Below are positions 44,588 to 54,248 of a DNA stretch of 64,000 nt, piece after piece (the first letter of the stretch is position 1; each line of letters starts with the position of its first letter). The notes below the pieces were generated by a model, which was given only the letters and a program-made list of their open reading frames with translations, had not been told where the DNA came from and ran no database searches. The position numbers and the translations under genes are program-made. This DNA comes from Paracoccus kondratievae (GTDB lineage: Bacteria > Pseudomonadota > Alphaproteobacteria > Rhodobacterales > Rhodobacteraceae): assembly GCF_009301415.1 (NCBI RefSeq), contig NZ_CP045073.1, positions 1,379,501 to 1,443,500 on the forward strand. Direction: 5' to 3'.

Positions 44588-45253
44588 TCAGCGCGTCGGG
44601 GTGATCAGGATTTCGACGCGGCGGTTTTGTGCCCGGCCTGCTGCGGTGTCGTTCGAGGCCACCGGCTGGGTAGCGCCGCGGCCCGAGGTTGCGATGCGGC
44701 CCTGCGACACGCCGCCAGCGGTCAGGATGCCAGCGACCGAACGCGCCCGGCGCTCGGACAGGTCCTGGTTGTAGGCGGCCGAACCGGTGCTGTCGGTATG
44801 ACCGACGACCTGAATGCGGCTGTTCGGATACTGGTTCAGGTTGCGTGCGATGATGTAGAGGTCGTTCTGACCCTGCGCGCCAACTGCTGCCGAGTCGGTG
44901 GCAAACAGCGTCGATTCCGGCATCACTACGGTCAGATAGCTGCCGTTGTTGACGATGCGGATGTTGGGGTTGTTCAGCTGCTGTTGCAGGGATTTCTGCT
45001 GCTGGTCGAGGATCGCCCCACCCACGCCGCCGACCGCGGCACCGACGATGGCGCCCTTGATCGCGTCCATGCCCTGGTTGTTCTTATCCTTGTCGCGGGT
45101 AGCGCCCAGAACGCCGCCGACCACGGCGCCGGCGATGGCGCCCTGCTGGGCGCGGTTCATCTGCTGAGGTTGGCCATAGCGGTCGCCCGGTGTACAGGCG
45201 CTGATGGCAAGCGCGCCGGCCGAGGCGAGAAGCAGCGAAATACGGGTCTTCAT
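44588..45253 (-). CDS. OmpA-family lipoprotein with glycine-zipper domain
   Basis: Outer-membrane lipoprotein that binds peptidoglycan, 221 residues. The signal peptide ends in a lipobox LAISAC. A Gly/Ala-rich glycine-zipper domain (AIAGAVVGGVLGA, AIVGAAVGGVGGAILD) comes next, then an OmpA_C domain with IQVVGHTDSTGSAAYNQDLS, RRARSV and AQNRRVEILI. The YiaD-like architecture fits. The start at 45253 follows AAAGG at proper spacing. It is monocistronic with its own terminator. Confidence 0.93.
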   Translation of the reverse strand: MKTRISLLLASAGALAISACTPGDRYGQPQQMNRAQQGAIAGAVVGGVLGATRDKDKNNQGMDAIKGAIVGAAVGGVGGAILDQQQKSLQQQLNNPNIRIVNNGSYLTVVMPESTLFATDSAAVGAQGQNDLYIIARNLNQYPNSRIQVVGHTDSTGSAAYNQDLSERRARSVAGILTAGGVSQGRIATSGRGATQPVASNDTAAGRAQNRRVEILITPTR

Positions 45254-45344
45254 TTTATTACCTTTCTTTTCGGGGCGATCCACAGCCGCCTGTCCTTACG
45301 ACCTGGCCGGACTGATCCGGCATCTGATGCCCAAACGATTGAAA

Positions 45345-45367
45345 CTTGGCATGAGTTCCATGCCAAG
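45345..45367. repeat. Perfect inverted repeat upstream of the OmpA-family gene
   Basis: CTTGGCAT (45345-45352) and ATGCCAAG (45360-45367) are perfect 8-nt inverted arms with a 7-nt spacer. They lie 92-114 nt upstream of the minus-strand ompA-type start, in a 149-nt gap before the alkyltransferase stop. They may be a regulator site, or a terminator for the alkyltransferase gene, whose stop is 36 nt away. Confidence 0.5.
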
Positions 45368-45402
45368 ACCAGAGAAACTCGTGCAAAATCGCTGGCCTGC
45401 AC

Positions 45403-45999
45403 TCACAAAACAGCGATGGCGAGAGGAGCGATTTTCGCACCCTCGCGCGTAAGAAGTGCACGTTTTACCGCCTCGCCCCAATGATATCCTCCGATGGCGC
45501 CACCGGTGCGGGTCACGCGGTGGCATGGGATCGCCCATGAGACCGGGTTCTGCCCGACAGCGGTGCCGACTGCGCGCAGGGCCCGGGGACGGCCAATTCG
45601 TTCGGCCAGCGTGGCGTAGCTGATGACCTGCCCGGCCGGCACCTGGGTCAACGCCTGCCAGACCTGCAGCTGAAAAGGGGTGCCGCTCAGACGCACGGTG
45701 ATCTCTCCTGCACCTGCAATCAGCGCGTCTATTGCGGGCTCAAGCGCCTCGGGGGCGGGAACCGGCCGTGCGCCGGGCCAGCGGGAGGAAAGATCGGCCT
45801 CAACCTCGGTCTCGGGCAGGGGACCGGCAAAGCCGAGCCCCCAAAGGGCGCCGGCCGCGCCATAGGCGATTACTGTGCCAAGCGGCGTTTTGAACCGTCC
45901 GTGGCACAAAACCACGCCCGGATCCTCTGCCGGTTGGGTCGTGATCGTCACTCGCAGCCCGTTTTCGGGCGGGGTGAGAGGAAAGAGCGTTGCCGTCAT
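45403..45999 (-). CDS. ogt: Methylated-DNA--protein-cysteine methyltransferase
   Basis: DNA repair protein of 198 residues that transfers the alkyl group from O6-alkylguanine to its own cysteine. The active site IPCHRVTRTGGAIGGYHWG is complete. The DNA-binding helix region has TPFQLQVWQALTQVPAGQVI and SYATLAERIGRPRALRAVGT. The N-terminal domain is variable. It is divergent from nth, with 100 nt between starts, so two repair genes share a promoter region. Confidence 0.93.
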   Translation of the reverse strand: MTATLFPLTPPENGLRVTITTQPAEDPGVVLCHGRFKTPLGTVIAYGAAGALWGLGFAGPLPETEVEADLSSRWPGARPVPAPEALEPAIDALIAGAGEITVRLSGTPFQLQVWQALTQVPAGQVISYATLAERIGRPRALRAVGTAVGQNPVSWAIPCHRVTRTGGAIGGYHWGEAVKRALLTREGAKIAPLAIAVL

Positions 46000-46099
46000 C
46001 GCTGCCTCGCTGCTGTCTTTGCGGCAGAGTAGCGCAGACGTGGCGCAAATCCATGCACGAATGCTTGCGCATAAGCGCGGGGCAGGGCATCTGAAGGCC

Positions 46100-46768
46100 A
46101 TGGCACGCAGCACCACCCCCCGTCTTCCCCCGGCTTTGCCCTATACGACGCAGGTCGCAATCTTTTCGCGACTGCGCGAGGCCAATCCGCAGCCGGTGAC
46201 CGAGCTTGAATATACCAACGCCTTTACCCTGCTTGTCGCGGTCGCGCTGTCGGCGCAGGCCACCGATGTCGGCGTGAACAAGGCAACCAGGCGGCTGTTT
46301 CAGCAGGTCAGCACGCCCAGGCAGATGCTGGATCTGGGCATTGAGGCGCTGACCGAAGAAATCAAGACCATCGGCCTTTATCGGCAAAAGGCCAAGAACG
46401 TCATCGCCCTGTCGCAGCGCCTGATCGACGAATACGGCGGTGAGGTGCCCCAATCGCGGGCGGCGTTGATGACCCTGCCCGGTGTCGGGCGCAAGACCGC
46501 CAATGTCGTGCTGAACAGTGTCTTTAACTTTCCTGCGCAGGCGGTCGATACCCATATCTTTCGTGTCGGGAACCGCACGCATATCGCCCCCGGCCGCGAC
46601 GTGTCCGAGGTCGAGCGCGCGATCGAGGATAACGTCCCCGTGCCCTTTCAGCAGAACGCCCATCACTGGCTGATCCTGCATGGCCGTTATATCTGCCAGG
46701 CGCGGCGTCCGCGTTGCCGGATCTGCCCAATCGAAGATCTCTGCCCCTATGAGGAGAAGACCGGATGA
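46100..46768 (+). CDS. nth: Endonuclease III
   Basis: Base-excision repair glycosylase/AP lyase for oxidised pyrimidines, 222 residues. The helix-hairpin-helix LPGVGRKTANVVLN holds the catalytic Lys (about residue 132) and VDTHIFRVGNR the catalytic Asp (about 150). The 4Fe-4S cluster ligands are in ICQARRPRCRICPIEDLC. The ATG at 46100 gives the standard length; longer in-frame starts lie over the divergent gene. The stop overlaps the following kinase start. Confidence 0.95.
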   Translation: MARSTTPRLPPALPYTTQVAIFSRLREANPQPVTELEYTNAFTLLVAVALSAQATDVGVNKATRRLFQQVSTPRQMLDLGIEALTEEIKTIGLYRQKAKNVIALSQRLIDEYGGEVPQSRAALMTLPGVGRKTANVVLNSVFNFPAQAVDTHIFRVGNRTHIAPGRDVSEVERAIEDNVPVPFQQNAHHWLILHGRYICQARRPRCRICPIEDLCPYEEKTG

Positions 46769-47772
46769 CCACCCCCTATGTAATCGGGATCGGCAATGCC
46801 GTCATGGATGTGATTGCGCCGACCTCAGAGGACACGCTGGCCCGGCTGGGGGTGGAAAAGGGCATCATGCAACTGATCGACCGCGAGCGGTCCGAGTTCC
46901 TGATGGCGGCGCAATCGGCCGATCCGCAGGCGGGCAAGGCGCGGCTGGTGCCAGGTGGTTCGGTTGCGAATACGCTGGCCGGGCTGGGGATGCTGGGACT
47001 GCGCACCGCCTTTATCGGCAAGGTGGCAAGCGATCCTCTGGGCCTGAGCTATGCCGAACAGACCGAGCAGCAGGGCACGGTTTTCGTCAACCCGCCGGTT
47101 GCGGGGGATGTGCTGCCAACTTCGCGTTCGATCATCTTTGTCACCCCGGATGGCGAGCGGTCGATGAACACTTATCTGGGAATTTCGGCCGAGCTGGGGG
47201 CGGATGATGTCAGCCCGTCAGTCTTTAGCGGCGCGGATTGGCTGTTTCTTGAGGGCTATCTGTTTGACAAGGACCCCGGGAAAACAGCGTTCTTGAAGGC
47301 TGCCGATGCTTGTCACAAGGCGGGTGGGCAGGCGGGAATTGCGCTGTCCGATCCGTTCTGCGTGGATCGGCATCGCGCCGATTTCCGTCGTCTGGTGGCA
47401 GGACCGATGGATTACGTCATCGGCAACGTGCATGAATGGCAGTCGCTATATGAGGTCGAGGATCTGGAAGAGGCGCTGCGGCAGGCAAGCGCCGATTGCC
47501 ACACCGTGATCTGTACCCGCTCGGGCGAGGATGCGATCCTGATCCGTGGGGATGAACGGGTAAGCGCGCCGGTCCACCGTATCGTGCCGGTGGATGCGAC
47601 CGGAGCGGGCGACCAGTTCGCGGCGGGCCTGATCTATGGTCTGGCGATTGGCGCGGATCTGGCGGCGGCGGGACGCATGGGCTGTATCGCTGCGGCCGAG
47701 GTCATCAGCCATGTCGGCGCGCGGCCTGAAAGCGATCTGCGCGCGGCCTTCAGGGCCGAGGGGCTGATCTGA
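46765..47772 (+). CDS. PfkB-family nucleoside kinase (adenosine kinase-like)
   Basis: A 335-residue ribokinase-superfamily enzyme. The N-terminus YVIGIGNAVMDVIAPT, the PfkB-1 region PGGSVANTLAGLGMLGLRTA and the PfkB-2 region DATGAGDQFAAGLIYGLAIG (catalytic Asp) are clear. GERSMNTYLGISAEL also fits the adenosine-kinase group, which phosphorylates adenosine to AMP. Substrate is inferred from family only. It is coupled to nth by a 4-nt overlap. Confidence 0.88.
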   Translation: MTTPYVIGIGNAVMDVIAPTSEDTLARLGVEKGIMQLIDRERSEFLMAAQSADPQAGKARLVPGGSVANTLAGLGMLGLRTAFIGKVASDPLGLSYAEQTEQQGTVFVNPPVAGDVLPTSRSIIFVTPDGERSMNTYLGISAELGADDVSPSVFSGADWLFLEGYLFDKDPGKTAFLKAADACHKAGGQAGIALSDPFCVDRHRADFRRLVAGPMDYVIGNVHEWQSLYEVEDLEEALRQASADCHTVICTRSGEDAILIRGDERVSAPVHRIVPVDATGAGDQFAAGLIYGLAIGADLAAAGRMGCIAAAEVISHVGARPESDLRAAFRAEGLI

Positions 47773-47798
47773 AGCGGTCCTCGCAGAGGGGTAAAGGG

Positions 47799-47834
47799 AA
47801 AGGGGCAGGGACGTTGTCGCCTCTGCCCCTTTTT
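47799..47834. terminator. Bidirectional terminator between the nucleoside kinase and fadJ
   Basis: AAAGGGGCAG and CTGCCCCTTT form a 10-bp stem followed by T residues on the plus strand. On the minus strand the flank is CCCTTT. It lies between convergent stops at 47772 and 47840. Confidence 0.8.
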
Positions 47835-47839
47835 CAGTC

Positions 47840-50023
47840 TCAGGCGGCCTTCTTGCCAGCGCCAAAGCGTCCGTAGAAGCTGTCGCCTTTCGTCGCCATG
47901 TCGCGCAGCAGTTGCGGCGCGGCAAAACGCGGGCCGAACTTGGCCTCAAGCGCGTCGGCGATTTCGACCACACGCGGCGCGCCCAGCATGTCGAGCCAGC
48001 TGAACGGGCCGCCTGACCAGGGTGCAAAACCCCAGCCAAGGATCGCGCCGACATCGCCTTCGCGGATGTCCTCAAGCACGCCCTGCTCAAGCGCGCGCAC
48101 CGCTTCGAGCGCCTGCACGAACATCAGCCGGTGCTGGATCTCGGTCAGTTCGGGCTGCGCATCGGCTTCGGGCCAATCCGAGGCGAGCCCTGACCAGAAA
48201 CCCTGACGCTTGCCGGCCTCATCATAGTCGTAAAAGCCCGCCTTGGCCTTGCGGCCCAGCCGACCCTGCTCGGCCAGTTTGAAGATCACCTCATCCACGG
48301 CACCGTCGGGATAGGCGTCGCCCATGGCTGCGCGGGTTGCCCTGGCAATCTTGACGCCAAGATCAATCGAGGTCTCATCGACCAGTTGCAGCGGGCCCAG
48401 CGGCATACCCATCATCTTGGCGGCGTTTTCGACCAGCACCGGGCTAACGCCCTCGGCCACCATGCGGATCCCTTCGTTGATATAGGGGATGATGCAGCGG
48501 TTGGCATAGAAGAAGCGCGCGTCATTAACGACGATCGGCGTCTTGCGGATCTGGCGGACGAAATCCAGCGCTTTGGCGACGGCGCGCGGGCCGGTCTCTT
48601 TGCCCTTGATGATCTCGACCAGAGCCATCTTGTCCACCGGGCTGAAGAAATGGATGCCGATGAACTGATCAGGCCGCGCGCTGGCCTTGGCCAGTTCCGA
48701 GATAGGCAGGGTTGAGGTGTTGGTGGCAAAGATCGCCTCGGCGGGCAGCACGGCCTCGGCCTTTTTCGTCACCTCAGCCTTGACCGAGGGGTCCTCGAAC
48801 ACCGCTTCGACCACCAGGTCGCAGCCTTGCAGGGCGGCGTAATCGGTGGTGGGGGTAATGCGGGCAAGGACCTCGGCCTTTTTCTCTTCGGTTGCTTTGC
48901 GGCGGCTGATTGCCTTGTCAAGCAGACCGGCGGAATGGGCCTTGCCACGCTCGGCCGCCTCCTGGGCCGAGTCGATCAGCACGACCTCGATCCCAGCCAT
49001 GGCCGAGACATGGGCGATGCCTGCGCCCATCATGCCCGCGCCAAGGATGCCGACCTTTTTCACGCTTTGATCGGGGGCATCGGGACGGTTTGCGCCTTTC
49101 TCCAGCGCCTCCTTGTTGATGAAGAGGCTGCGGATCATCGCGGTGGACGAGGGGTTCATCAACACATTGGTGAACCAGCGCGCCTCGATCTTCAGCGCCG
49201 TGTCAAAGGGCACCATCGCCCCTTCGTAGACGGCGCTGAGCAGGGCCTTGGCGGCCGGGTAGACCCCCAGCGTCTTGCCATGGACCATCGCGCTTGCGCC
49301 GACAAAGGTCATATAGCCCGCCGGGTGATAGGGTTCACCCCCCGGCATCTTGTAGCCTTTGGCATCCCAGGGTTTGACCAGATCGGTGTCGCTGGCCTTC
49401 AGCACCCATTCACGCGCAGCGGCGACTGGATCGGCGGCCACCTCGTCGATCAGCCCCGCGCCCTTGGCCTTGGCCGGGTCGCTAAGCTTGCCTTCCAGCA
49501 GGAAGGGGGCCGCGCCCATCGCGCCAAGCCTGCGCACCAGCCGGGTGGTTCCGCCAGCGCCGGGGAAGATGCCGACCATGATCTCGGGCAGGCCGATCCT
49601 GGCCTTGGGATTGTCGGCGGCAAAGATGCGATGCGTTGCAAGCGGCAGCTCCAGCCCGATCCCCAGGGCCGTGCCGGGCAGGGCTGCTGCGATGGGCTTG
49701 CCGCCCTTTTTTGTCTTGGGGTCCATACCCGCAAGCTCGATCTTGCGCAGCAGGTGGTGCAGCGTCATCACCCCGTCAAAGACTGACTGAGCGCCGCCCT
49801 CTTTCATGCTTGCGATGACGTTCAGGTCCATGCCGGCGGCAAAGTCCTTTTTGCCGCTGGTGATGACGATGCCCTTGACCGCTTCATCGGCCAGCGCGTC
49901 GTCGATCAATGCATTCAGTTCAGCCGCGCCGTCCAGAGACAGCACGTTCATCGACTTACCGGGCACGTCCCAGGTGACGATGGCGACGCCGTCGGCGTCT
50001 TTCTGCATGGTGAAATCGGTCAT
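47840..50023 (-). CDS. fadJ: Multifunctional fatty-acid oxidation protein (enoyl-CoA hydratase / 3-hydroxyacyl-CoA dehydrogenase)
   Basis: Beta-oxidation enzyme of 727 residues. The N-terminal crotonase domain has GKKDFAAGMDLNVI and PGTALGIGLELPLATHRIFA. It is followed by the NAD-binding motif GILGAGMMGAGIAHVSAMAG and the dehydrogenase part with ATNTSTLPISELAKA, GIHFFSPVDKMALVEIIKG and NDARFFYANRCI. The start at 50023 (MTDFTMQKD) matches family length. It is 11 nt downstream of the thiolase gene, so the two enzymes are co-expressed and cover the last three steps of each cycle. Confidence 0.94.
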   Translation of the reverse strand: MTDFTMQKDADGVAIVTWDVPGKSMNVLSLDGAAELNALIDDALADEAVKGIVITSGKKDFAAGMDLNVIASMKEGGAQSVFDGVMTLHHLLRKIELAGMDPKTKKGGKPIAAALPGTALGIGLELPLATHRIFAADNPKARIGLPEIMVGIFPGAGGTTRLVRRLGAMGAAPFLLEGKLSDPAKAKGAGLIDEVAADPVAAAREWVLKASDTDLVKPWDAKGYKMPGGEPYHPAGYMTFVGASAMVHGKTLGVYPAAKALLSAVYEGAMVPFDTALKIEARWFTNVLMNPSSTAMIRSLFINKEALEKGANRPDAPDQSVKKVGILGAGMMGAGIAHVSAMAGIEVVLIDSAQEAAERGKAHSAGLLDKAISRRKATEEKKAEVLARITPTTDYAALQGCDLVVEAVFEDPSVKAEVTKKAEAVLPAEAIFATNTSTLPISELAKASARPDQFIGIHFFSPVDKMALVEIIKGKETGPRAVAKALDFVRQIRKTPIVVNDARFFYANRCIIPYINEGIRMVAEGVSPVLVENAAKMMGMPLGPLQLVDETSIDLGVKIARATRAAMGDAYPDGAVDEVIFKLAEQGRLGRKAKAGFYDYDEAGKRQGFWSGLASDWPEADAQPELTEIQHRLMFVQALEAVRALEQGVLEDIREGDVGAILGWGFAPWSGGPFSWLDMLGAPRVVEIADALEAKFGPRFAAPQLLRDMATKGDSFYGRFGAGKKAA

Positions 50024-50034
50024 CCTTACCTCCC

Positions 50035-51246
50035 TCAGACGCGCTCGATGATGGTGGCCGCGCCCATGCCGGACGCGATGCACAGTGTGGCAAGGCCCAC
50101 CGTCTTGTCCTGACGCTCAAGCTCGTCAAGCAGCGTGCCGATGATGATGGCTCCGGTCGCCCCCAGCGGGTGGCCAAGAGCAATCGCACCGCCATTGACG
50201 TTGACGACGGCGGGGTCGACGTCAAAGGCCTGCATGAAGCGCAGCACGACCGCGGCAAACGCCTCGTTCACCTCGAACAGGTCGATGTCGCTGATCGCCA
50301 TGCCGCTGTCTTTCAGGATCTTTTCCGTCACTGGCACAGGGCCGGTCAGCATGATCGTCGGGTCGGTGCCGATCTTGGCAGTGGCGCGGATGCGGGCGCG
50401 GGGCTTTAGCCCGTAAGCCTTGCCGAACTCGGCATTGCCGATCAGCACAGCAGCCGAGCCGTCCACGATACCCGAGCTGTTGCCGGCGTGGTGGATGTGC
50501 TCGATATGGTCAAGGTGGGGATATTTCAGCGTTGCCACCTTGTCGAAGCCGGGCATCATCTCACCCATTTCCTTGAAGCTGGCCTTGAGCCGGCCCAGAT
50601 CCTCAAGCGTGGTGCCGGGCCGCATGTATTCGTCGCGGTCAAGGATGGTCAGTCCGTTCTGGTCCCTGACCGGCACGATCGACTTGGCAAAGCGGTTCTC
50701 GGCCCAGGCCTGTGCTGCGCGGCGCTGGCTTTCAACGGCAAGGCTGTCGGCCTGTTCGCGCGAAAAGCCGTATTCGGTGGCGATGATATCGGCGCTGATC
50801 CCCTGCGGGACGAAATAAGTCGGGAAGGTCAGGCTGGGGTCGACGGCGATGGCGGCGCCGTCGCTGCCCATGGCAACGCGGCCCATCATCTCGACCCCAC
50901 CGGCGATATAGGCCTGGCCTGCGCCGCCCCTGATCTGGTTTGCGGCAATGTTCACGGCCTCCATGCCCGAGGCGCAGAAACGGTTGATCGACAGGCCCGG
51001 GATCGACTCGTCCAGATCCGAGGCCAAGACGGCCGAGCGTGCAAGGCAGCCGCCCTGCTCCTTGACCTGGGTGACATTGCCCCAGATCACGTCCTCGACC
51101 GCATGACCGGTCAAGCCGTTGCGTTCCCTGATCGCGTTCAGCAGCCGGGCCGAAAGCGCGACCGAGGTGACTTCGTGCAGGCTGCCGTCGGGGCGGCCCT
51201 TGCCGCGCGGGGTACGGGCGGCGTCATAGATATAGGCTTCGGTCAT
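50035..51246 (-). CDS. fadA: Acetyl-CoA C-acyltransferase (thiolase)
   Basis: Cleaves 3-ketoacyl-CoA, 403 residues. The nucleophilic Cys lies in INRFCASGMEAVNIAA (about residue 91). The thiolase motifs NVNGGAIALGHPLGATGA (His) and LATLCIASGMGAATI (second Cys) are intact. The start overlaps the GST stop by 4 nt. Together with fadJ it forms a FadAJ-like trifunctional set. Confidence 0.93.
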   Translation of the reverse strand: MTEAYIYDAARTPRGKGRPDGSLHEVTSVALSARLLNAIRERNGLTGHAVEDVIWGNVTQVKEQGGCLARSAVLASDLDESIPGLSINRFCASGMEAVNIAANQIRGGAGQAYIAGGVEMMGRVAMGSDGAAIAVDPSLTFPTYFVPQGISADIIATEYGFSREQADSLAVESQRRAAQAWAENRFAKSIVPVRDQNGLTILDRDEYMRPGTTLEDLGRLKASFKEMGEMMPGFDKVATLKYPHLDHIEHIHHAGNSSGIVDGSAAVLIGNAEFGKAYGLKPRARIRATAKIGTDPTIMLTGPVPVTEKILKDSGMAISDIDLFEVNEAFAAVVLRFMQAFDVDPAVVNVNGGAIALGHPLGATGAIIIGTLLDELERQDKTVGLATLCIASGMGAATIIERV

Positions 51247-51884
51247 GCTTCCTCCTTCGCGGCCCGGTCCGCGGGGTTGCCGGGCATCAGATCATAGGGG
51301 TGTTTCCAGCCCGGCAGCGCCGAAATGCGCGTCAGCCAGGCGTCGATATGGGGCCAATCGGCGCGGTCAAAGCCGAAGGGCTCGGGATAAAAGAGATAGC
51401 TGCAGCACGAGAGGTCGGCGATGCTTGGCGCGTCCCCCGCCAGCCATTCGCGCCCGGCCAGATGGGCGTCCAGCGTTCTGAGCGCCGCCCGGCAGCGACC
51501 CTGCAGCCAAGCGATAACCTCGGCCGGGCGTTTGTCGGGGGGCAGGAAATTCATCAAAAAGCGCAATGCGCCGAATTGCGACGAACCTTTGTGATTGTCC
51601 CAAAACAGCCAGCGCATGATTTCGTTACGGTCCTCGCCGAGGAACTGGCCGGTCTTTTCCGCAAGATGCAGCAAGATCACACCTGATTGGGTCAGGGTCA
51701 GCCCGTCTTCGGCAAAGACCGGAGCCTCGGCCATTTCGTTCAGGGCGCGGTATTCGGGGCTGCGCGATGCGCCGTTGAAAAAGTCGACAAAGACCGGCTG
51801 CCAAGGATAGCCGGTCAGCTGCATCATCAGCGCCACTTTGTAAGAGTGGCCCGATTCCCCAAAACAGTAAAGCAGTGCTGGCAT
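51243..51884 (-). CDS. Glutathione S-transferase family protein
   Basis: A 213-residue GST-fold protein. The thioredoxin-like N-terminal domain (MPALLYCFGESGHSYKVALM) has NEMAEAPVFAEDGLTLTQSG, the glutathione-binding cis-Pro and Ser region. The helical C-terminal domain has GDAPSIADLSCCSYLF with the conserved capping Asp. The start at 51884 follows GGAGACAGG. It is translationally coupled to the thiolase gene. A detoxifying role beside fatty-acid oxidation is inferred. Confidence 0.88.
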   Translation of the reverse strand: MPALLYCFGESGHSYKVALMMQLTGYPWQPVFVDFFNGASRSPEYRALNEMAEAPVFAEDGLTLTQSGVILLHLAEKTGQFLGEDRNEIMRWLFWDNHKGSSQFGALRFLMNFLPPDKRPAEVIAWLQGRCRAALRTLDAHLAGREWLAGDAPSIADLSCCSYLFYPEPFGFDRADWPHIDAWLTRISALPGWKHPYDLMPGNPADRAAKEEA

Positions 51885-51995
51885 CCTGTCTCCTTTCCCT
51901 CCCACAAGGCATTAGGTGCGTGGCTGGCGCGGGTCCGGGTCCGGGGCCGGGGCGCTGGCCCCTTGTCCCTGCTGCCCCGCGCCGGGCCGTCTGTT

Positions 51996-53774
51996 TCAGA
52001 ACTGCTCAGCCGTCAGCGCCATTACCGGATCAGCACCCGTGCGGATGCGCGCCAGATGCGTCGCGGTCATCGGCAGGTGACGCGCCATGTAATAGCGCCC
52101 GGTGGCGAGCTTGGTCTCATAGAAGGTCGCGTCGCCGGTCCCGGCGGCAAGCGCCGCACGTGCAGCCGCCGCCATGCGCACCCACATCAGGCCGAGCGCG
52201 ACATGGCCAAAAAGATGCATGAAGTCATAGGACCCGGCCAGCGCGGCATTGGGGTTCTTGAGCCCATGTTCCATAAAGAACATCGCCGCCGCCTGCAGAT
52301 CTTTCGAGGCCGCCTTGAGCGGGTCGAGGAAATCGGCCTTAAGCGTCTCATCCTCTTCATGCGCCTTGATGGTCTGGCGGATCATGTCAAAGAAACCCAT
52401 GATCGGCTTGCCGCCTTCGGCCGCGAGTTTGCGACCGACGAGGTCAAGCGCCTGCACGCCGTTCGCGCCCTCGTAGATCATGGTGATGCGGGTGTCGCGG
52501 ACGAACTGCGACATGCCCTGTTCCTCGATATAGCCGTGGCCGCCAAAGACCTGCTGGGCCTGGACCGCCACGTCAAAGCCCTTGTCAGTCAGGAAGCCCT
52601 TGATGACCGGGGTCAGCAGCGAGATGAGGTCATGCGCCTCTTTGTCATTGCCGATCACGGCGCGGTCGATCAGATGCGCGCCCCAAAAGGCCAGTGCGCG
52701 CGCCCCTTCCAGAAAACTTTTCTGGTCCATCAGGTTGCGGCGGATGTCGGGGTGGGCGATCAGCGGATCGGCCGGGCCCCCTGGATTGGCCTCTCCGGTC
52801 GCGGCACGACCTTGCAGACGCTCGCGCGCATAGGCGACGGCGTTCTGATAGGCGGCCTCGGCCACGGCATAACCCTGCAGGCCGACGCCGATACGGGCTT
52901 CGTTCATCATGGTGAACATGGCGCGCATGCCTTTGTGCAGCTCGCCCAGCAGCCAGCCTTTGGCGCCGTCATAGTTCATGACGCAGGTGGCATTGCCGTG
53001 AATGCCCATCTTTTCTTCAAGATTGCCGACCGACAGCTTGTTGCGTTCGCCCAGCGAACCGTCCTCATTGACGAGGAACTTGGGCACGATGAACAGCGAG
53101 ATGCCCTTGGTGCCCGGACCGCCGCCCGGAGCCTTGGCCAGCACCAGATGGATGACGTTTTCCGACAGGTCGTTGTCACCGGCCGAGATAAAGATCTTTT
53201 GCCCGGTGATCAGATAGCTGCCGTCCGGCTGCGGCTCGGCCTTGGTGCGCAGCAGGCCCAGATCCGTACCGGCATGCGGCTCGGTCAGGTTCATGGTGCC
53301 GGTCCATTCGCAGCTGACCATCTTGGGCAGATAGGTCGCCTTCTGCTCATCCGTGCCATGGGCGCGGATGGCGGAATAGGCGCCATGGGTCAGGCCCTGA
53401 TACATGGTAAAGGCCATGTTCGAGCCCGAAAACATCTCGCCCGCCGCAAGGCCGATCACATAGGGCATGCCCTGACCGCCATATTCGGGGTCGCAGTCGA
53501 GCGCGGTCCAGCCACCTTCGCGCATCTGCTGGAACGCCTCGGCAAAGCCTTTCGGCGTGTGGACGACGCCATTTTCCAGCCGACAGCCTTCGCGGTCACC
53601 GGTGGCATTCAGGGGGGCCAGCACCTCGGAGGCAATCTTGCCGGCTGCTTCCAGCACGGCCTGAGTAAAGTCGCGGTCAAGCTCGTCGTGGCCCGGAAGC
53701 TCTTGCCTGGAGATTTCGAGAACGTCATGCAGCAGGAACTGCATGTCACGGACGGGGGCGGAATAGGTTGTCAT
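51996..53774 (-). CDS. Acyl-CoA dehydrogenase (DmdC-like, large C-terminal domain type)
   Basis: FAD acyl-CoA dehydrogenase of 592 residues with the extra C-terminal domain found in FadE5/DmdC-type members. Signatures are [53 protein letters not shown] and [17 protein letters not shown] (catalytic Glu). The protein starts [20 protein letters not shown]. Both medium/long-chain fatty acyl-CoA and methylmercaptopropionyl-CoA are plausible substrates. It follows the MerR regulator gene by 22 nt, and a 111-nt GC-rich gap separates it from the GST gene. Confidence 0.9.
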   Translation of the reverse strand: MTTYSAPVRDMQFLLHDVLEISRQELPGHDELDRDFTQAVLEAAGKIASEVLAPLNATGDREGCRLENGVVHTPKGFAEAFQQMREGGWTALDCDPEYGGQGMPYVIGLAAGEMFSGSNMAFTMYQGLTHGAYSAIRAHGTDEQKATYLPKMVSCEWTGTMNLTEPHAGTDLGLLRTKAEPQPDGSYLITGQKIFISAGDNDLSENVIHLVLAKAPGGGPGTKGISLFIVPKFLVNEDGSLGERNKLSVGNLEEKMGIHGNATCVMNYDGAKGWLLGELHKGMRAMFTMMNEARIGVGLQGYAVAEAAYQNAVAYARERLQGRAATGEANPGGPADPLIAHPDIRRNLMDQKSFLEGARALAFWGAHLIDRAVIGNDKEAHDLISLLTPVIKGFLTDKGFDVAVQAQQVFGGHGYIEEQGMSQFVRDTRITMIYEGANGVQALDLVGRKLAAEGGKPIMGFFDMIRQTIKAHEEDETLKADFLDPLKAASKDLQAAAMFFMEHGLKNPNAALAGSYDFMHLFGHVALGLMWVRMAAAARAALAAGTGDATFYETKLATGRYYMARHLPMTATHLARIRTGADPVMALTAEQF

Positions 53775-53796
53775 CGGTCCTCCCAGGGGTTCGACG

Positions 53797-54186
53797 TCAG
53801 GCGTCGGATTTCAGGTTGTTCAGCCACAGCTCACCATCGGCGATCTGCTGGCGCAATTCGGACATGGCTTCACCCAGTTCACGGTGCTGCTGCTCCATGT
53901 CAGCCAGCCGCTCGCGCGCTGCGCCAAGCGCGGCCTCGGTCTGGGTGATGTTGCGCTCGGCCGGGTCGTACAGTTCCAGCAACTGCCGGATCTGTTCGAG
54001 CGAAAAGCCAAAGCGGCGGCCGCGCAGGATCAGGGTCAGCCGGGCACGATCTGCGCGGCTGTAAAGCCGCTGCTGGCCGCGCCGCTCGGGGAACAGCAAT
54101 TCGCGCGATTCGTAAAAGCGCAGCGTACGCGGCGTGACGCCAAAGGCGTCGCACATCTGGCGAATGGTCATCGGCGCTTCGCTCAC
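53797..54186 (-). CDS. MerR-family regulator, fatty-acid or branched-chain oxidation type (LiuR-like)
   Basis: A 129-residue MerR regulator. The winged-helix N-terminus [39 protein letters not shown] and [20 protein letters not shown] lead into a dimerisation coiled coil. No Cys metal ligands are present. Proximity to the acyl-CoA dehydrogenase and an ACGTG-CACGT operator upstream resemble LiuR, the regulator of branched-chain amino-acid and acyl-CoA oxidation genes. The assignment is by context. Confidence 0.87.
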   Translation of the reverse strand: MSEAPMTIRQMCDAFGVTPRTLRFYESRELLFPERRGQQRLYSRADRARLTLILRGRRFGFSLEQIRQLLELYDPAERNITQTEAALGAARERLADMEQQHRELGEAMSELRQQIADGELWLNNLKSDA

Positions 54187-54232
54187 GTCCGGTCCTTTCC
54201 CTCGCAGTCACCTGATCTGAATATAGGCCAGG

Positions 54233-54248
54233 TTGACGTGCACGTAAG
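54233..54248 (-). promoter_or_regulatory. MerR operator-like palindrome upstream of the first MerR gene
   Basis: TTGACGTGCACGTAA contains the perfect palindrome ACGTGCACGT flanked by TT-A and T-AA. The pattern TTnACGTnnACGTnAA is close to the LiuR-type consensus I recall. It is about 47-61 nt upstream of the MerR start on the minus strand, the usual spacer position for MerR control. Confidence 0.5.

Noticed and set aside
45345..45367. Possible sigma54 (-24/-12) promoter
   Set aside because: GG and GC doublets are present but 14 nt apart instead of 12, so the segment is better described as an inverted repeat.
51687..53948. A 753-codon plus-strand frame opposite the acyl-CoA dehydrogenase
   Set aside because: It is antisense to a clear acyl-CoA dehydrogenase, has biased His/Arg/Gln-rich composition, and lacks recognisable domains.
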